Shown here in pieces: positions 32,131-41,487 of a DNA stretch of 64,000 nucleotides; the first letter of the stretch is position 1, and each line of letters opens with the position of its first letter. A model generated the notes under the pieces. It had not been told where the DNA came from and searched no databases. It saw nothing but the letters and a program-made list of their open reading frames with translations. The position numbers were made by a program, and so were the translations under genes. The DNA comes from an uncultured Eubacteriales bacterium (lineage in GTDB: Bacteria; Bacillota; Clostridia; Christensenellales; Aristaeellaceae), in assembly GCA_900550955.1 (NCBI GenBank), contig URUF01000008.1, positions 1 to 64,000 on the forward strand. Direction: 5' to 3'.

Positions 32131-33840
32131 TTATAGCCCTTCCGCGGCCTTTTCGGCGGCATAGCGGCCGCTGTTGGCGGCAAAGGACACGCCAATGCCC
32201 ACGCCCGGATACTGGCGCGTGAAAGCGTTGCCCGCAATCAGCTCGCCCGAAGCATACAGGCCCTCTACCACATTGCCCTCGCCATCCAGCACGCGGCAGT
32301 CGTCGTCCACCTCAATGCCGGGAATGGTGCCAAACGTGCGCAGGGTGATCTTTTCAATATAGAAGGGCGCGGTTTCCACCTTGGTGGCCTTGGCCGCAGC
32401 CAGCTCATACTCTGCGGCGGGAATGGCCTCGCCCGCGTCGGCAGCCTTGTTATAGTTTTCAATCGTGGCGGCAAGCTTTTCAGCGTCAATGCCGTTGTCC
32501 GCCGCCAGGGCCTCGATGGTATCGTACTGCTTTACAAATCCCTTTTCAATTTTCGCCTGAATGGTATCCATATCCGCATAGCTGGCATCCGCAATCAGGA
32601 AAGCAGCCTGCTCCTTTTGCTGGGACACAGCGCGCTGCACCACATACTTGGGTTCCGCCTCGCCAATGAAGCGCTCGCCGTCCAGGTTCACCATGAAATT
32701 GACGTTGATCAGGTTAGAGCCGTCCGGGGCAACCACGGAGCCCATGCTGCCGTCGCCCACAATTTTGGTGCCAAACGCGCGGGTCATGGCGATACCGTCG
32801 CCCGTAGCGCCCGCATTGGTGGAGAAAAAGCCGTCCGCGAACAGCGGAAGATATTCGGCCATCATTTCAGCATTGCTGCCAAAGCCGCCCGTAGCCAGGA
32901 TAACCGCCTTCGCGCGGATCTCGTAGCGCTGCTCCCTGTCCTGGGCCACAACGCCAACCACCTTGCCGTCCTCCACAATCAGCTCCTGCGCGGCGGTACC
33001 CATGCGCAGATCAAAAGCGTTTTCCTTCACATAGCTGTTCAGGAAATCCGCAAAGCTCTGGCCGCGGTTTTCCGTGCGGATAGCGTAAACCTTATCGGAA
33101 TATTTGCTGGTCGCCTCGGTTTCCTTGGTGAAGGGCGTGCCATAGCCAATCAGGCGCTCCAGCAGCACGTCGCTTTTGGCGTACACCTTCTCCACAAAGT
33201 CACCGCGCACCTCCGTGCCGGAGGTATAGCTGAATAGCGCGGTAAAATCCTCCGGGGTGCATTCCACGCCATCGCGCTTGTGGTACTCGGAGCTGATACC
33301 CGCGATCGCGCCGCCGGAGGCAGGCAGGGAACCGCTTACCATGTCCAGCTTCTCCAGCGCGATGAACTTCACATCAGGATAATCTTCCTTGAGCTCATAG
33401 GCGGCCATCAGGCCGGAAATGCCCGCGCCCACGATAACGATATCCGTTTCCACGGTTTCGCCCTGCGTTAGCTCCGCAGCCTGCTTTTCCTGCTGGAAGG
33501 CGCTTACGTCAACGCCGACGGCCACAAGCGCAGCTTCCGCCGCCTGCATGATGGCGTTGCTGGTAACGGTCGCGCCCGCTACCGCGTCCACAACCAGGCT
33601 CTGCTCCTCAACGATGCGCGCGGGGATGGCCTCAATGGCTTTGTCGCCAATGCCGGGGGTTTCCTCGTTCTCGCCAACAGTCACAGCGGTGATCTTGCCA
33701 TCCGCATAGCTTACGGTAACGGGCACCTTGCCGCCCATGCCGTCCGCCTCGGCGGTGTAGTCCTCAGCCAGCGCTGCGCTCCCTGTGCACAGCAGCGTGC
33801 ATGCGCACAGCAAACACGCCATTTTCTTTAAAGCATTCAT
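32131..33840 (-). CDS. Secreted FMN-binding/FAD-dependent reductase, second paralogue
   Basis: 569 residues with the same plan as the protein at 3175-4974: signal peptide (1-25), FMN_bind domain with the classic flavinylation motif DAVAGATVTS (85-94, FMN on Thr91), then FAD_binding_2 with GAGISG at 138-143. A fumarate/urocanate-reductase-like terminal reductase on the cell surface is likely. Unlike the first paralogue, the modification motif is canonical. AAAGGAGG precedes the ATG. It stands alone between its own consensus promoter and terminator. Nothing nearby indicates the acceptor molecule. Confidence 0.86.
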   Translation of the reverse strand: MNALKKMACLLCACTLLCTGSAALAEDYTAEADGMGGKVPVTVSYADGKITAVTVGENEETPGIGDKAIEAIPARIVEEQSLVVDAVAGATVTSNAIMQAAEAALVAVGVDVSAFQQEKQAAELTQGETVETDIVIVGAGISGLMAAYELKEDYPDVKFIALEKLDMVSGSLPASGGAIAGISSEYHKRDGVECTPEDFTALFSYTSGTEVRGDFVEKVYAKSDVLLERLIGYGTPFTKETEATSKYSDKVYAIRTENRGQSFADFLNSYVKENAFDLRMGTAAQELIVEDGKVVGVVAQDREQRYEIRAKAVILATGGFGSNAEMMAEYLPLFADGFFSTNAGATGDGIAMTRAFGTKIVGDGSMGSVVAPDGSNLINVNFMVNLDGERFIGEAEPKYVVQRAVSQQKEQAAFLIADASYADMDTIQAKIEKGFVKQYDTIEALAADNGIDAEKLAATIENYNKAADAGEAIPAAEYELAAAKATKVETAPFYIEKITLRTFGTIPGIEVDDDCRVLDGEGNVVEGLYASGELIAGNAFTRQYPGVGIGVSFAANSGRYAAEKAAEGL

Positions 33841-33878
33841 TTTTGACCCTCCTTTGCCCTCTCGGGCGAATTCGACTC

Positions 33879-33907
33879 ATTATAGCAGACCATATATGCC
33901 TAGTCAA
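33879..33907 (-). promoter_or_regulatory. Promoter of the second flavoprotein gene
   Basis: On the minus strand TTGACT (33907-33902), a 17-bp spacer and TATAAT (33884-33879), 38 bp before the start codon. Confidence 0.82.
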
Positions 33908-34032
33908 TACTCTTTCCCTTTTTTGCGTGCTTTTCAAAAACCCCTTTTTCTCCGCAACCCGTTGCTCCAACTCCACGTCCCTGTATACGATATATCCACC
34001 CGCCCCTTAGCCGCCTGATCAAAGCGCCCACT

Positions 34033-34182
34033 CACGCCAAGCCGCACAAAAAGCAGAGCGCGGCGCAAAGCGCCCGCGCCCCAAGCAGCGCTCTCCCATA
34101 CCCCGCTTACGCCAAACCACACAAAAAGCAGAGCGCGGCGCGAAGCGTCCGCGCCCCCAAGCAGCTCAAAGCCGGGCCGCCC
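34033..34182. repeat. Two tandem copies of a 75-bp unit
   Basis: CGCCAAGCCGCAC starts at 34035 and CGCCAAACCACAC at 34110; both continue with ACAAAAAGCAGAGCGCGGCG and GCGCCCCAAGCAGC-like sequence. The period is 75 bp with a few mismatches. No gene is visible; with R2-B it fills most of the 465-bp gap between the flavoprotein and dacF. The A/T-rich 33908-34032 holds nothing I recognise. Confidence 0.7.
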
Positions 34183-34305
34183 GTATGCGGCCCGGCGGCA
34201 CAAAGCCCGATGGCCTTCCGCCATCGGGCGAACCTTCTTCCCCCACGCCCACCCCCGCCTGCCCTTTCAGGGCCGCGGTCCGGGGTGCAGGGGCTCAGCC
34301 CCTGC
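34172..34305 (-). repeat. R2-B: hairpin-chain repeat abutting the dacF stop codon
   Basis: Read on the minus strand from the base after the dacF stop: hairpin a 34305-34287 (GCAGGGGC/GCCCCTGC, loop TGA), a GC-rich segment in place of b, hairpin c 34228-34206 (CCCGATGGC/GCCATCGGG, loop GGAAG) and hairpin d 34195-34172 (CCGGGCCGC/GCGGCCCGG). Relative to R2-A, two pairs in c and one in d differ with both strands changed, keeping the stems perfect. Confidence 0.75.
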
Positions 34306-35466
34306 CTAGCGCCAGTTGGCAAGAAGGCGTAGGAAGGCCGAAAGCAGGCCGGGCATGCCCACATCCTCGGCCGCTACGGCGGATAGCTTCGCAATAACCG
34401 TATCGCCAAGCTTTACGCGCACAATGCCTATGGCGTCGCCCGCGTTAATGGGCGCGGCAACCTGCTCGGGCAGCTCCACCTCCAGGGAAAGCTGCTTTTC
34501 CTGCCCGGGCTTTAGCAGCATGCTCAAACCCGCGCCCACAGCCGCCTCCACGGTATCCTTCATGCCAAGGTGCACGGGAACGGTGCGGCCCAAACGATCG
34601 CCTTTGCTAAAGATCACCACGCGCTTATAGCCTGCAAAGCCATAATCCAGCATGGCGCGCGCCTCGTTAAAGCGCTTCTGGCTGTTGTCCGTACCCAGAA
34701 CGATAGCGATCAGGCGCAGGCCGTTCTTCTGCGCGGTGGCGCATAGGCAGTACTTCGACGCGTCCGCGCTGCCGGTTTTCAGGCCGTCGCAGCCGTCGTA
34801 AAAGCGCACCAGCCGGTTGGTGTTGGTCAGGTCGGTCACGCGGCCTCCGGGGTGCGTAAGCGTGTCCATCCATACGGAGGCATGCGTAAAATAATCAGGG
34901 TGGCGGCATACCTCGCAGGCAAGGGCCGCCACGTCGCGCGCGGTGGTGTATTGGCGGCTGTCCGGCAGGCCCGTCGGGTTGGTGTAGAACGTGCTTTCCA
35001 TGCCCAGCTCCGCCGCGCGCTGGTTCATCTGCTCCACAAAAGCCGCCTCGCTGCCCGCGATGTGCTCGGCCAGGGCATAGGCCGCGTCGTTCGCGCTGGC
35101 TATAATCGTGGCATGCAGCAGATCCCTGAGCTTGTAAACCGCGTTTGCGTCCAAAAGCGCTTGGCTGCCAATCTGCGCGGCGGCCGCCTGGCTCACGGTG
35201 ATATCGTCCTCAAGGCTAACGCGTCCCGCCTCCAGCTCCTCAAAGCAAATCAACAGGGTCATCAGCTTGGTCACGCTGGCCACCTGTCGCTTTTCGTCCG
35301 CGTTCTTTTCAAAAATCACCGTGCCGGTATCCGCTTCCAAAAGCATCGCGCTGGGCGAGGTAAGCTCCACGGGCACGCCTTCCTCAAGCGGCGCGGCCAA
35401 AGCCGCGCCCATAACCGCCGCGCAGGCCAAAAGCAGCGCCAATAGCCGCCTTGCATGGTTTCTCAT
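34306..35466 (-). CDS. dacF: D-alanyl-D-alanine carboxypeptidase (S11 family, DacF-like)
   Basis: 386-residue penicillin-binding protein that trims the terminal D-Ala of peptidoglycan stem peptides. Signal peptide, then SVTK (Ser64/Lys67), SAN (124-126) and KTG (230-232), and a C-terminal beta domain (PBP5_C) ending in a short amphipathic anchor LLSAFLRLLANWR. The ATG at 35466 is 8 bp after AAGGAG; an ATG at 35484 has no ribosome site. The order deoB-punA-dacF is the same as drm-pupG-dacF in Bacillus subtilis, where dacF acts in sporulation, but spoIIA does not follow here. Confidence 0.92.
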   Translation of the reverse strand: MRNHARRLLALLLACAAVMGAALAAPLEEGVPVELTSPSAMLLEADTGTVIFEKNADEKRQVASVTKLMTLLICFEELEAGRVSLEDDITVSQAAAAQIGSQALLDANAVYKLRDLLHATIIASANDAAYALAEHIAGSEAAFVEQMNQRAAELGMESTFYTNPTGLPDSRQYTTARDVAALACEVCRHPDYFTHASVWMDTLTHPGGRVTDLTNTNRLVRFYDGCDGLKTGSADASKYCLCATAQKNGLRLIAIVLGTDNSQKRFNEARAMLDYGFAGYKRVVIFSKGDRLGRTVPVHLGMKDTVEAAVGAGLSMLLKPGQEKQLSLEVELPEQVAAPINAGDAIGIVRVKLGDTVIAKLSAVAAEDVGMPGLLSAFLRLLANWR

Positions 35467-35488
35467 AGCAAAAACTCCTTCCATGGCT

Positions 35489-35508
35489 GGTACCCTTCTT
35501 GGGATACC
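35489..35508. promoter_or_regulatory. Inverted repeat upstream of dacF
   Basis: GGTACCC-TTCTT-GGGATACC lies 23 bp before the dacF start and near the end of punA. It may be an operator or leader hairpin; no sigma-A promoter is evident, so a sporulation sigma factor or read-through from punA is possible. Confidence 0.35.
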
Positions 35509-35562
35509 ATACGCATGAAAGGAGCAAAAAAGCTGTCGAATGCGCCGCCGGGCGCAAAAAAG

Positions 35563-36393
35563 TTACAGCGCGGCGATTACGCCGTCCACCAGCGCGCGGA
35601 AGGTGTCCTTCACCTTTTCGCCGGTTTCCATAACCTCCTGATGGCTCAGGGGCTGGTTCAGAATGCCCGCCGCCATGTTGGTAATGCAGCTTAGGCCCAA
35701 TACATCCATGCCGCAATGGCGGGCCACGATGGTTTCCGGAACGGTGGACATGCCCACCGCGTCGCCGCCGATGGCGCGCGCCATGCGTATCTCCGCGGGC
35801 GATTCGTAGCAGGGGCCGTTCATCCAGCAGTACACGCCCTTTTGCAGGGCGATGCCCAACTTGGCCGCCACATCCTGCGCAAGCTGCATCAGGCGCACAT
35901 CGTAAGCATGGCTCATATCGGGGAAGCGCGGGCCAAACTCGTCCAGGTTGGGGCCGGTGAGCGGGTTCTTGCCCGACAGGTTGATAAAGTCCGTCAGAAG
36001 CATCAAATCGCCGGGGGCAAAGCCGGTGTTCACGCCGCCCGCGGCATTGGTCACAATCAGGGTTTGCACGCCCAGGCGCTTCATCACGCGTATGGGCATG
36101 GTCACATCGCGCAGGTCGTAGCCCTCGTAGCAGTGGAAGCGGCCCTGCATCATGTACACGCGCTTGCCGTGCAGCCTGCCGGCGCACCAGCGGCCCGCGT
36201 GGCCGGGCGCCGTGGATACGGGAAAGCCCGGGATATCCTTGTAATCCAGGAACTTCGCGTCCTCCAGGGCTTCGGCATAGCCGCCCAGCCCGCTGCCCAG
36301 GATGACCGCAATATCCGCCCTGCCGCACGCCGCCTCAATGGCCTTGGCGGCGGCGTCGATCTTTTCCAGATACGCCTTGTTCAAATCGCTCAT
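35563..36393 (-). CDS. punA: Purine-nucleoside phosphorylase
   Basis: 276-residue trimeric-type PNP that cleaves guanosine or inosine with phosphate to base and ribose-1-phosphate. Family features: VILGSGLGG phosphate loop, the MQGRFHCYEGYD segment, TNAAGGVN, and the base-contacting late region with SCITNMAAG. GAGGAGG precedes the ATG. It lies 13 bp after deoB, which converts its ribose-1-phosphate to ribose-5-phosphate. Confidence 0.95.
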   Translation of the reverse strand: MSDLNKAYLEKIDAAAKAIEAACGRADIAVILGSGLGGYAEALEDAKFLDYKDIPGFPVSTAPGHAGRWCAGRLHGKRVYMMQGRFHCYEGYDLRDVTMPIRVMKRLGVQTLIVTNAAGGVNTGFAPGDLMLLTDFINLSGKNPLTGPNLDEFGPRFPDMSHAYDVRLMQLAQDVAAKLGIALQKGVYCWMNGPCYESPAEIRMARAIGGDAVGMSTVPETIVARHCGMDVLGLSCITNMAAGILNQPLSHQEVMETGEKVKDTFRALVDGVIAAL

Positions 36394-36406
36394 TTTTTCG
36401 TCCTCC

Positions 36407-37576
36407 TCAAGCGTTCGTCAGCTGGCTCGCAAAAGACTCGGCCCCAAACCGCTCCGGCGCGCCAAACAGCTCGGCAACCGTAGCAGCAATATCGGCATAG
36501 CTCTTTCGCGTGCCCAGGTCAATGCGCCCCTTCATGCCGGGCTTCCAGGCCAGGATGGGAATGTATTCGCGGGTGTGGTCCGTGCCGCTGTGCACGGGAT
36601 CGCAGCCGTGATCTGCCGTAAGGATAAGCAGATCGCCCTCATGCATGGCCGCCTTGATCTCGTCCAGGCGTTTGTCAAAATACTCCAGCGCTTGCGCATA
36701 GCCCGCCACGTCGCGGCGGTGCCCGTATACGGAGTCAAAATCCACCAGGTTCACAAATACCAGCCCGGTAAAATCGCGGGCCATCGCCTTCATCAGCGCA
36801 TCCACGCAGGCGGGGTTGCCGGCCGCATGGTCGCTTTCCACAAGGCCGCTCATGCAGAAGATATCCTCAATTTTGCCAATGCCCATGGTAAACACGCCGC
36901 GATCCTTCAGCACGTTGAGCACCGTGCGCCCCGTGGGCTCCAGCGAAAAATCGCGCCTGCGGGGCGTGCGCACAAACGCGCCCTTGCCCGTGCCGGTGAA
37001 GGGGCGGGCAATCACGCGGCCCACCGCATGCGGGCCCTGCAAGATGCCGCGCGCGGCGCGGCACATCTCATACAGCTTTTCCGGGGCGTACACATCCTCA
37101 TGGCAGGCGATTTGGAAAACGCTGTCCGCGGAGGTGTACACTATGGGATAGCCGGTTTTCATGTGCTCCTCGCCCAGCTCATCCAAAATGGCGGTGCCGC
37201 TGGCGGGATAATTGCCCAGGGTTTTTACGCCGATGGCCTTTTCAAACGCCTGAATCACCTCCGGCGGAAAGCCGTCCGGATAGGTGGGGAAAGCCGTTTC
37301 CAGCTTGAGGCCGGTAATTTCCCAATGGCCGGTGGTGGTGTCCTTGCCGGCGGATACCTCCCGCGCGCGGCCAAACGCGCCCTCAACCTGCGCGGGCGCC
37401 GGGCCGCCCACGCCGGGAATCAGCCCCAGCCCCATGCACTGCATGTTGGGCAGCGCAGGCTGCATTTTTTCAATGATATGGCCTAGCGTATTGGCCCCCG
37501 CGTCGCCATAGTTGGCGGCGTCCGGAAGCGCTCCCGCGCCAACGCTGTCCAGCACAATCAAAAAGACCCTTTTCAT
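36407..37576 (-). CDS. deoB: Phosphopentomutase
   Basis: 389 residues of the alkaline-phosphatase superfamily. Metal ligands are visible in [12 protein letters not shown] (N-terminal Asp), the DYxS-like [10 protein letters not shown] and TADHGCDP; the TTTGHWE stretch carries the phosphorylated Thr. Interconverts ribose-1- and ribose-5-phosphate, linking nucleoside breakdown to the pentose phosphate pathway. AAAGGAG precedes the ATG. Sits between galactokinase and punA in one minus-strand operon. Confidence 0.95.
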   Translation of the reverse strand: MKRVFLIVLDSVGAGALPDAANYGDAGANTLGHIIEKMQPALPNMQCMGLGLIPGVGGPAPAQVEGAFGRAREVSAGKDTTTGHWEITGLKLETAFPTYPDGFPPEVIQAFEKAIGVKTLGNYPASGTAILDELGEEHMKTGYPIVYTSADSVFQIACHEDVYAPEKLYEMCRAARGILQGPHAVGRVIARPFTGTGKGAFVRTPRRRDFSLEPTGRTVLNVLKDRGVFTMGIGKIEDIFCMSGLVESDHAAGNPACVDALMKAMARDFTGLVFVNLVDFDSVYGHRRDVAGYAQALEYFDKRLDEIKAAMHEGDLLILTADHGCDPVHSGTDHTREYIPILAWKPGMKGRIDLGTRKSYADIAATVAELFGAPERFGAESFASQLTNA

Positions 37577-37601
37577 TTTGGCACTCCTTTCATCCCGGCG
37601 G

Positions 37602-38900
37602 TTATTCGCCCAGCTTGATGCACGCCGGGCCTACGGGGCGTATGGCCAGCACGTTGCAGCTATGCGCGCCAAATACCGCCTCCATATCCTTGATAAACAC
37701 ATCCAGGTGCCTAAGCGGCACAAAATTGAGGGTGGTGCCCGCAAAGCCGCCGCCATGCACGCGCCAGGCGCCGTCCTCCTGCAATTTGCTCTCCCCCAGC
37801 ATCAGGGCCAGGGAAAGCTCCTGCCGGGCGGGGGTGGGGAAGATGTTTTGCAGGTAGCAGTAGCTGCTGCGCCCGCTTTCCACCACCAGGCGGAAAAACT
37901 CCGGCAGGTCGTCGTTTTGCAGGGCCGCCACCTCATCGGCTACGCGGCGGTTCTCGGCAAAGTAATGCGCGGCGCGCAGGATGGCGCGATCCGCATAGGG
38001 GGTTTTAAGCTGGGAGCGCAGCTGGGGCAGCGCCTGCATAAACTGCTCGGGGCTTACGCCGCGCAGGTCCTTTTCGCCAAAGCAGGCAGCCACCTCGCGC
38101 ATCTCCCGGGGAATGGCGGCATAGCAATCGGTCAGGTCGTCATGGCTTCCGCCGGAGTTGATTACCACCAGGGCGTACCCCTTGGCTGCAAAGTCATAGG
38201 AAACCTCGCGCACCTCGGGATCGCTGTCCTGAAAATCGATATACACCAGCCCGCCCGCGCTGGAGGCCATCTGATCCAGCAGCCCGCTCGGCTTGCCAAA
38301 GTACACGTTTTCGGCATACTGGGAAATTTGCGCGCGCAGCTTGTAATCCAGCTTATTGCCATTATACAGCTCGTCAAAAATGGCGCACAACAGCACCTCC
38401 ACAGCCGCGGAGCTGCTAAGCCCGCTGCCGCTGCGCACGGTGGAGGTCATCACCGCGTCAAAGCCGCCAACCCGGAAGCCAAGCTCCTTCATGCGGGCGG
38501 CAACGCCGCGCACCAAGGCCGCCGTAGCGCCCTTTTCCTCCTCCCGCGGGCCCAAGTCCTCCAGGGAAAGGCTCAAGGGGGCGTAACCCTCGCTGTGGAT
38601 ATTCACCTGCATGTCGCCGCGCGGCGTAACGGCGGCCAGGGTATCCAGGTTCACGGCGGCGGCCAGCGTTTTGCCGCGGTTGTGGTCGGTGTGGTTGCCG
38701 CCAATCTCCGTGCGGCCCGGCGCGCTGATCATATACACAACGCCGGGGGCGTTTACCACATCCTCATGCCTTTTGAGCAGGCGGGTGTAGCGCATGGTCT
38801 GCGCCACCAGCATGCCGTCGCGCTGTCCGTACAGATACGTAAGGCGCTTCATCAGCTCAGGCGTTTTGAGTTCGCTAATCATTTCGGCGTACTTGTTCAT
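37602..38900 (-). CDS. Galactokinase-family GHMP sugar kinase
   Basis: 432 residues with the galactokinase signature [14 protein letters not shown] (61-74), the GHMP ATP loop GSGLSSSAA (about 163-171) and the late [10 protein letters not shown]. It phosphorylates galactose or a related sugar at C1. The extended N-terminus (about 45 residues before the usual start of the fold) is longer than in GalK of Bacillus. The ATG at 38900 follows AAGGATGG. The gene upstream encodes a sugar-binding receptor and the one downstream a sugar-phosphate mutase, but no galT or galE is in view. Confidence 0.85.
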   Translation of the reverse strand: MNKYAEMISELKTPELMKRLTYLYGQRDGMLVAQTMRYTRLLKRHEDVVNAPGVVYMISAPGRTEIGGNHTDHNRGKTLAAAVNLDTLAAVTPRGDMQVNIHSEGYAPLSLSLEDLGPREEEKGATAALVRGVAARMKELGFRVGGFDAVMTSTVRSGSGLSSSAAVEVLLCAIFDELYNGNKLDYKLRAQISQYAENVYFGKPSGLLDQMASSAGGLVYIDFQDSDPEVREVSYDFAAKGYALVVINSGGSHDDLTDCYAAIPREMREVAACFGEKDLRGVSPEQFMQALPQLRSQLKTPYADRAILRAAHYFAENRRVADEVAALQNDDLPEFFRLVVESGRSSYCYLQNIFPTPARQELSLALMLGESKLQEDGAWRVHGGGFAGTTLNFVPLRHLDVFIKDMEAVFGAHSCNVLAIRPVGPACIKLGE

Positions 38901-38952
38901 AAGCTTTCCATCCTTCTTTGGTGGTGTTATTAGCGCGCTTGCCCTAAAACCA

Positions 38953-40458
38953 TTACCGCGCCGCGCGTTGCGCGACGTTCTGCCAAAACGCAATCATGCT
39001 TTCCATGCCCCGCTGCCTAAGCCCCTCCCGGAAGGCCTCCCGCGCGGCCCCGTCCGCCTCCTGCTGGCCCAGCACAACGCGGGCCAGGGTTTCATCCACA
39101 TAGGGGCCCAGCTCGCTTTGCCATTGCGCCACCTGCGCGCTTTCCTCCTGGGTGAGCGTATAGGTGGGGAAGGGCTTTTTCACATAGGCGTCCAGTTTTT
39201 CCAGCTCGCCGTTCACGCGGCGCACGTTTTCCTCGTCGTAGCGGTTGTAAAACGCCTGCGGAAACAGCCAGGGCATATCGCCCGTATCGTACACGCTAAG
39301 CTCGCTCAAAGTGGAGGTGGTCATGGCCTCTATGCCTCCCTTCCAGTTCCAGCCGCCTTCCTCGTCCACAACGTAATCCTCGCGCGCAACGCCCACCATG
39401 GCCTCGATCGCGCCCTCCTGGGTGTAAAGCGTATCCACCCAGCGCAGCAGGGCAGCCGGGTCCTCGCAGGCCGAGGTGATGGCGAAGGTGCCCCGCGCCA
39501 CCTGTCCAAACAGGTCGCGGTAGACCTGCCCGCCCTCAAAGCTTAGCGGCTCCAAAAGCACAAAATCACGCGACATATCGTAGGTAACCAGGCTTACGGG
39601 CGTGGGCGCGAAAAACGCCCCGTAGGTGTTAACGGCCTTATCGTCCGTGATGCGCCTAAGCGCGTCCGCCGTGGTAAAGCCGTTTGGGTCAAGCAGGCCG
39701 TTGGCGTACCAATCGCGCAGCAGGGCGGCCATTTCCCAAAAGCTGTCCTCGTCCGGCCAGTAGCGCACCTCGCCCGCGCCGTCCAAATAGATGTTATAGT
39801 CGTTGGCAACCACGCCATAGGCGTGGGAAAACAGCTTGAGCTCCCACGGCCCCAGGAAGGCGAAGGGCACCTCGTCCCTCTTGCCGTTTCCGTTGGGATC
39901 CTTGTCGCGGAAAGCCGTAAGCGCCTCGCGCAGGCTTTCCAGATCCGCCGGCATGTCCAGGCCCAGGTTTTCCAGCCAGGTCTTGTTTATCCACATGGCG
40001 TTTTGCGAGGCCATCTCCTGCAGGGCCGGCAGCGCCGCAATTTTGCCGCTGGGCAGGGTAATGGCTTCCAGCCAATCGGGATGTTCATTGAGCAGCGCCC
40101 ACAGGTTGGGCGCGTTTTCCGCAAGCAGAGGCTTAAGGTCAATCAGCTGCCCGCTATCGGAATAGCGAATCATTTCCGGCGTGCTTAGCGCCGCCTTGAA
40201 CAGCACGTCCGGCAGCTGGCCGCCCGGGGCAAACATCGCGTCCTTGGCGGCCTGCCATTGCTCCCGGTTGGTATATTCCTGAAAGGTAAAACTCAGGCCC
40301 GTGCGCGCCTCCATGCGCGTAAAAAAGCGGTTTGTATTCCAATCATGCGTGCTGTTTTCGCCGTCGTAGCCCGCCATGGTAAAGGCCGTTTCCGCCGATG
40401 CGGCGGGCGCGGCGGCCATCAGCAGGCAAAGAAGGCAACAGAGAATACGCTGTAACAT
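38953..40458 (-). CDS. ABC-type sugar-binding lipo/periplasmic-type protein (family 1), orphan
   Basis: 501-residue extracellular solute-binding protein of the LplA-like group for oligosaccharides. The N-terminal signal ends ASA-ET with no lipobox Cys, odd for a Gram-positive receptor. A calcium-type loop DPNGNGKRDEVPF near 190 is typical of the group. The signal, start and AAAAATCCTCC-complement ribosome site (GGAGGA) are clear. No ABC permease genes flank it; galactokinase follows after 52 bp. It must therefore work with permeases elsewhere or serve as a sensor. Confidence 0.85.
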   Translation of the reverse strand: MLQRILCCLLCLLMAAAPAASAETAFTMAGYDGENSTHDWNTNRFFTRMEARTGLSFTFQEYTNREQWQAAKDAMFAPGGQLPDVLFKAALSTPEMIRYSDSGQLIDLKPLLAENAPNLWALLNEHPDWLEAITLPSGKIAALPALQEMASQNAMWINKTWLENLGLDMPADLESLREALTAFRDKDPNGNGKRDEVPFAFLGPWELKLFSHAYGVVANDYNIYLDGAGEVRYWPDEDSFWEMAALLRDWYANGLLDPNGFTTADALRRITDDKAVNTYGAFFAPTPVSLVTYDMSRDFVLLEPLSFEGGQVYRDLFGQVARGTFAITSACEDPAALLRWVDTLYTQEGAIEAMVGVAREDYVVDEEGGWNWKGGIEAMTTSTLSELSVYDTGDMPWLFPQAFYNRYDEENVRRVNGELEKLDAYVKKPFPTYTLTQEESAQVAQWQSELGPYVDETLARVVLGQQEADGAAREAFREGLRQRGMESMIAFWQNVAQRAAR

Positions 40459-40518
40459 CTAAAAAATCCTCCGAAAAAAATGTGCGTTAGAAACAAAAAT
40501 CGCACTTGATGTTCTTCT

Positions 40519-40546
40519 ATTATACCTGATTGCGCGGCATTTGAAA
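40519..40546 (-). promoter_or_regulatory. Promoter of the sugar-binding protein-galactokinase-deoB-punA operon
   Basis: On the minus strand TTTCAA (40546-40541), a 16-bp spacer and TATAAT (40524-40519). Confidence 0.55.
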
Positions 40547-40583
40547 ACCATTTCAGGCAAATTTTTGCCTCAACGCTAAAACA

Positions 40584-40618
40584 GCGGAAGCGCCCGCTTC
40601 TCCAAAAGGCGCTTCCGC
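40584..40618 (-). terminator. Terminator of the glycosyltransferase pair
   Basis: On the minus strand GCGGAAGCGCC (40618-40608) pairs with GGCGCTTCCGC (40594-40584), followed by TGTTTTAG. Confidence 0.6.
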
Positions 40619-40625
40619 AAGGGTT

Positions 40626-41459
40626 TCAGTTGTTGATGGTCACCTTGAATAAATACTGCGGCAAAACGTGCTTATATTCCTCATACAGGCCCACCTGCTC
40701 ATATAGCCTTACATAATAGCGGTACAGCCATACCTTTACCTTCATGCCGTACCAGGGGTGAATCACGCACTGGCGCGACGTGCTCAACGCCAGGCCCATG
40801 GGATTGCGTATGTACTCATACACCGGCTCCGCCAGCACGGCTACGCGCATGGCCCAGCGGTAATACTCGGTATTAAAGGCAAAATCCTCGCCCCAGGGCA
40901 GGCGGCCGTCGCAGCGGATGCTGTTCCTGATAACAATCGCCCGGCGATAAAGCTTGTTCCACAGCACGGAATAGAAAAAGCTGTTGGGGTGCTCGCTCAG
41001 CTTGTCCAAAAACTGCCGCTGGTTCATGACCATATCCTGGCTCAAAAAGCCGCGTTTCTGCCGCAGGTTTCCAATAACCTCCGTATAGGGGGCCAGCACC
41101 AGGTCGCAGCTTTGCGCTTCCATGGCCTCTACCATGCGCTGCGTGGCCTGCGGGGGTACAAAGTCGTCGCTGTCCACAAATTGCAGGTAAACGCCCCTGG
41201 CCTGATTAATCGCCAGGTTGCGCGCGGCCGCCACGCCGCTGTTGGCCTGCGCAAACACGCGTACCCGTCCGTCCTGCGCCTCCAGCCTGCGCAGCAGGGC
41301 AAGGCTTTGATCGGTGCTGCCGTCGTCCACGGCCAGCACCTCAAGCGCCCTGTGGGTCTGGTTCAAAATGCTGCCAATGCAGCTTTCAAGCGTCTTTTCC
41401 GCGTTGTATACCGGCACGATCACGCTTACCAGGCAACGCGCTTCCTGTTCCTCACGCAT
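40626..41459 (-). CDS. Family 2 glycosyltransferase
   Basis: 277-residue GT-A enzyme. SVIVPVYNAEKTLESCIGS, the nucleotide-contacting AVDDGSTD and the metal-binding DSDD mark a GT2 that adds sugars to a surface polymer. There is no transmembrane segment, so it acts on the inner face of the membrane. AAAAAAGGA/GGAG precede the ATG. Follows, 28 bp later, a larger membrane GT2 on the same transcript. Confidence 0.85.
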   Translation of the reverse strand: MREEQEARCLVSVIVPVYNAEKTLESCIGSILNQTHRALEVLAVDDGSTDQSLALLRRLEAQDGRVRVFAQANSGVAAARNLAINQARGVYLQFVDSDDFVPPQATQRMVEAMEAQSCDLVLAPYTEVIGNLRQKRGFLSQDMVMNQRQFLDKLSEHPNSFFYSVLWNKLYRRAIVIRNSIRCDGRLPWGEDFAFNTEYYRWAMRVAVLAEPVYEYIRNPMGLALSTSRQCVIHPWYGMKVKVWLYRYYVRLYEQVGLYEEYKHVLPQYLFKVTINN

Positions 41460-41487
41460 GGTTTCTCCTATCCTTTTTTAGGAAAGA

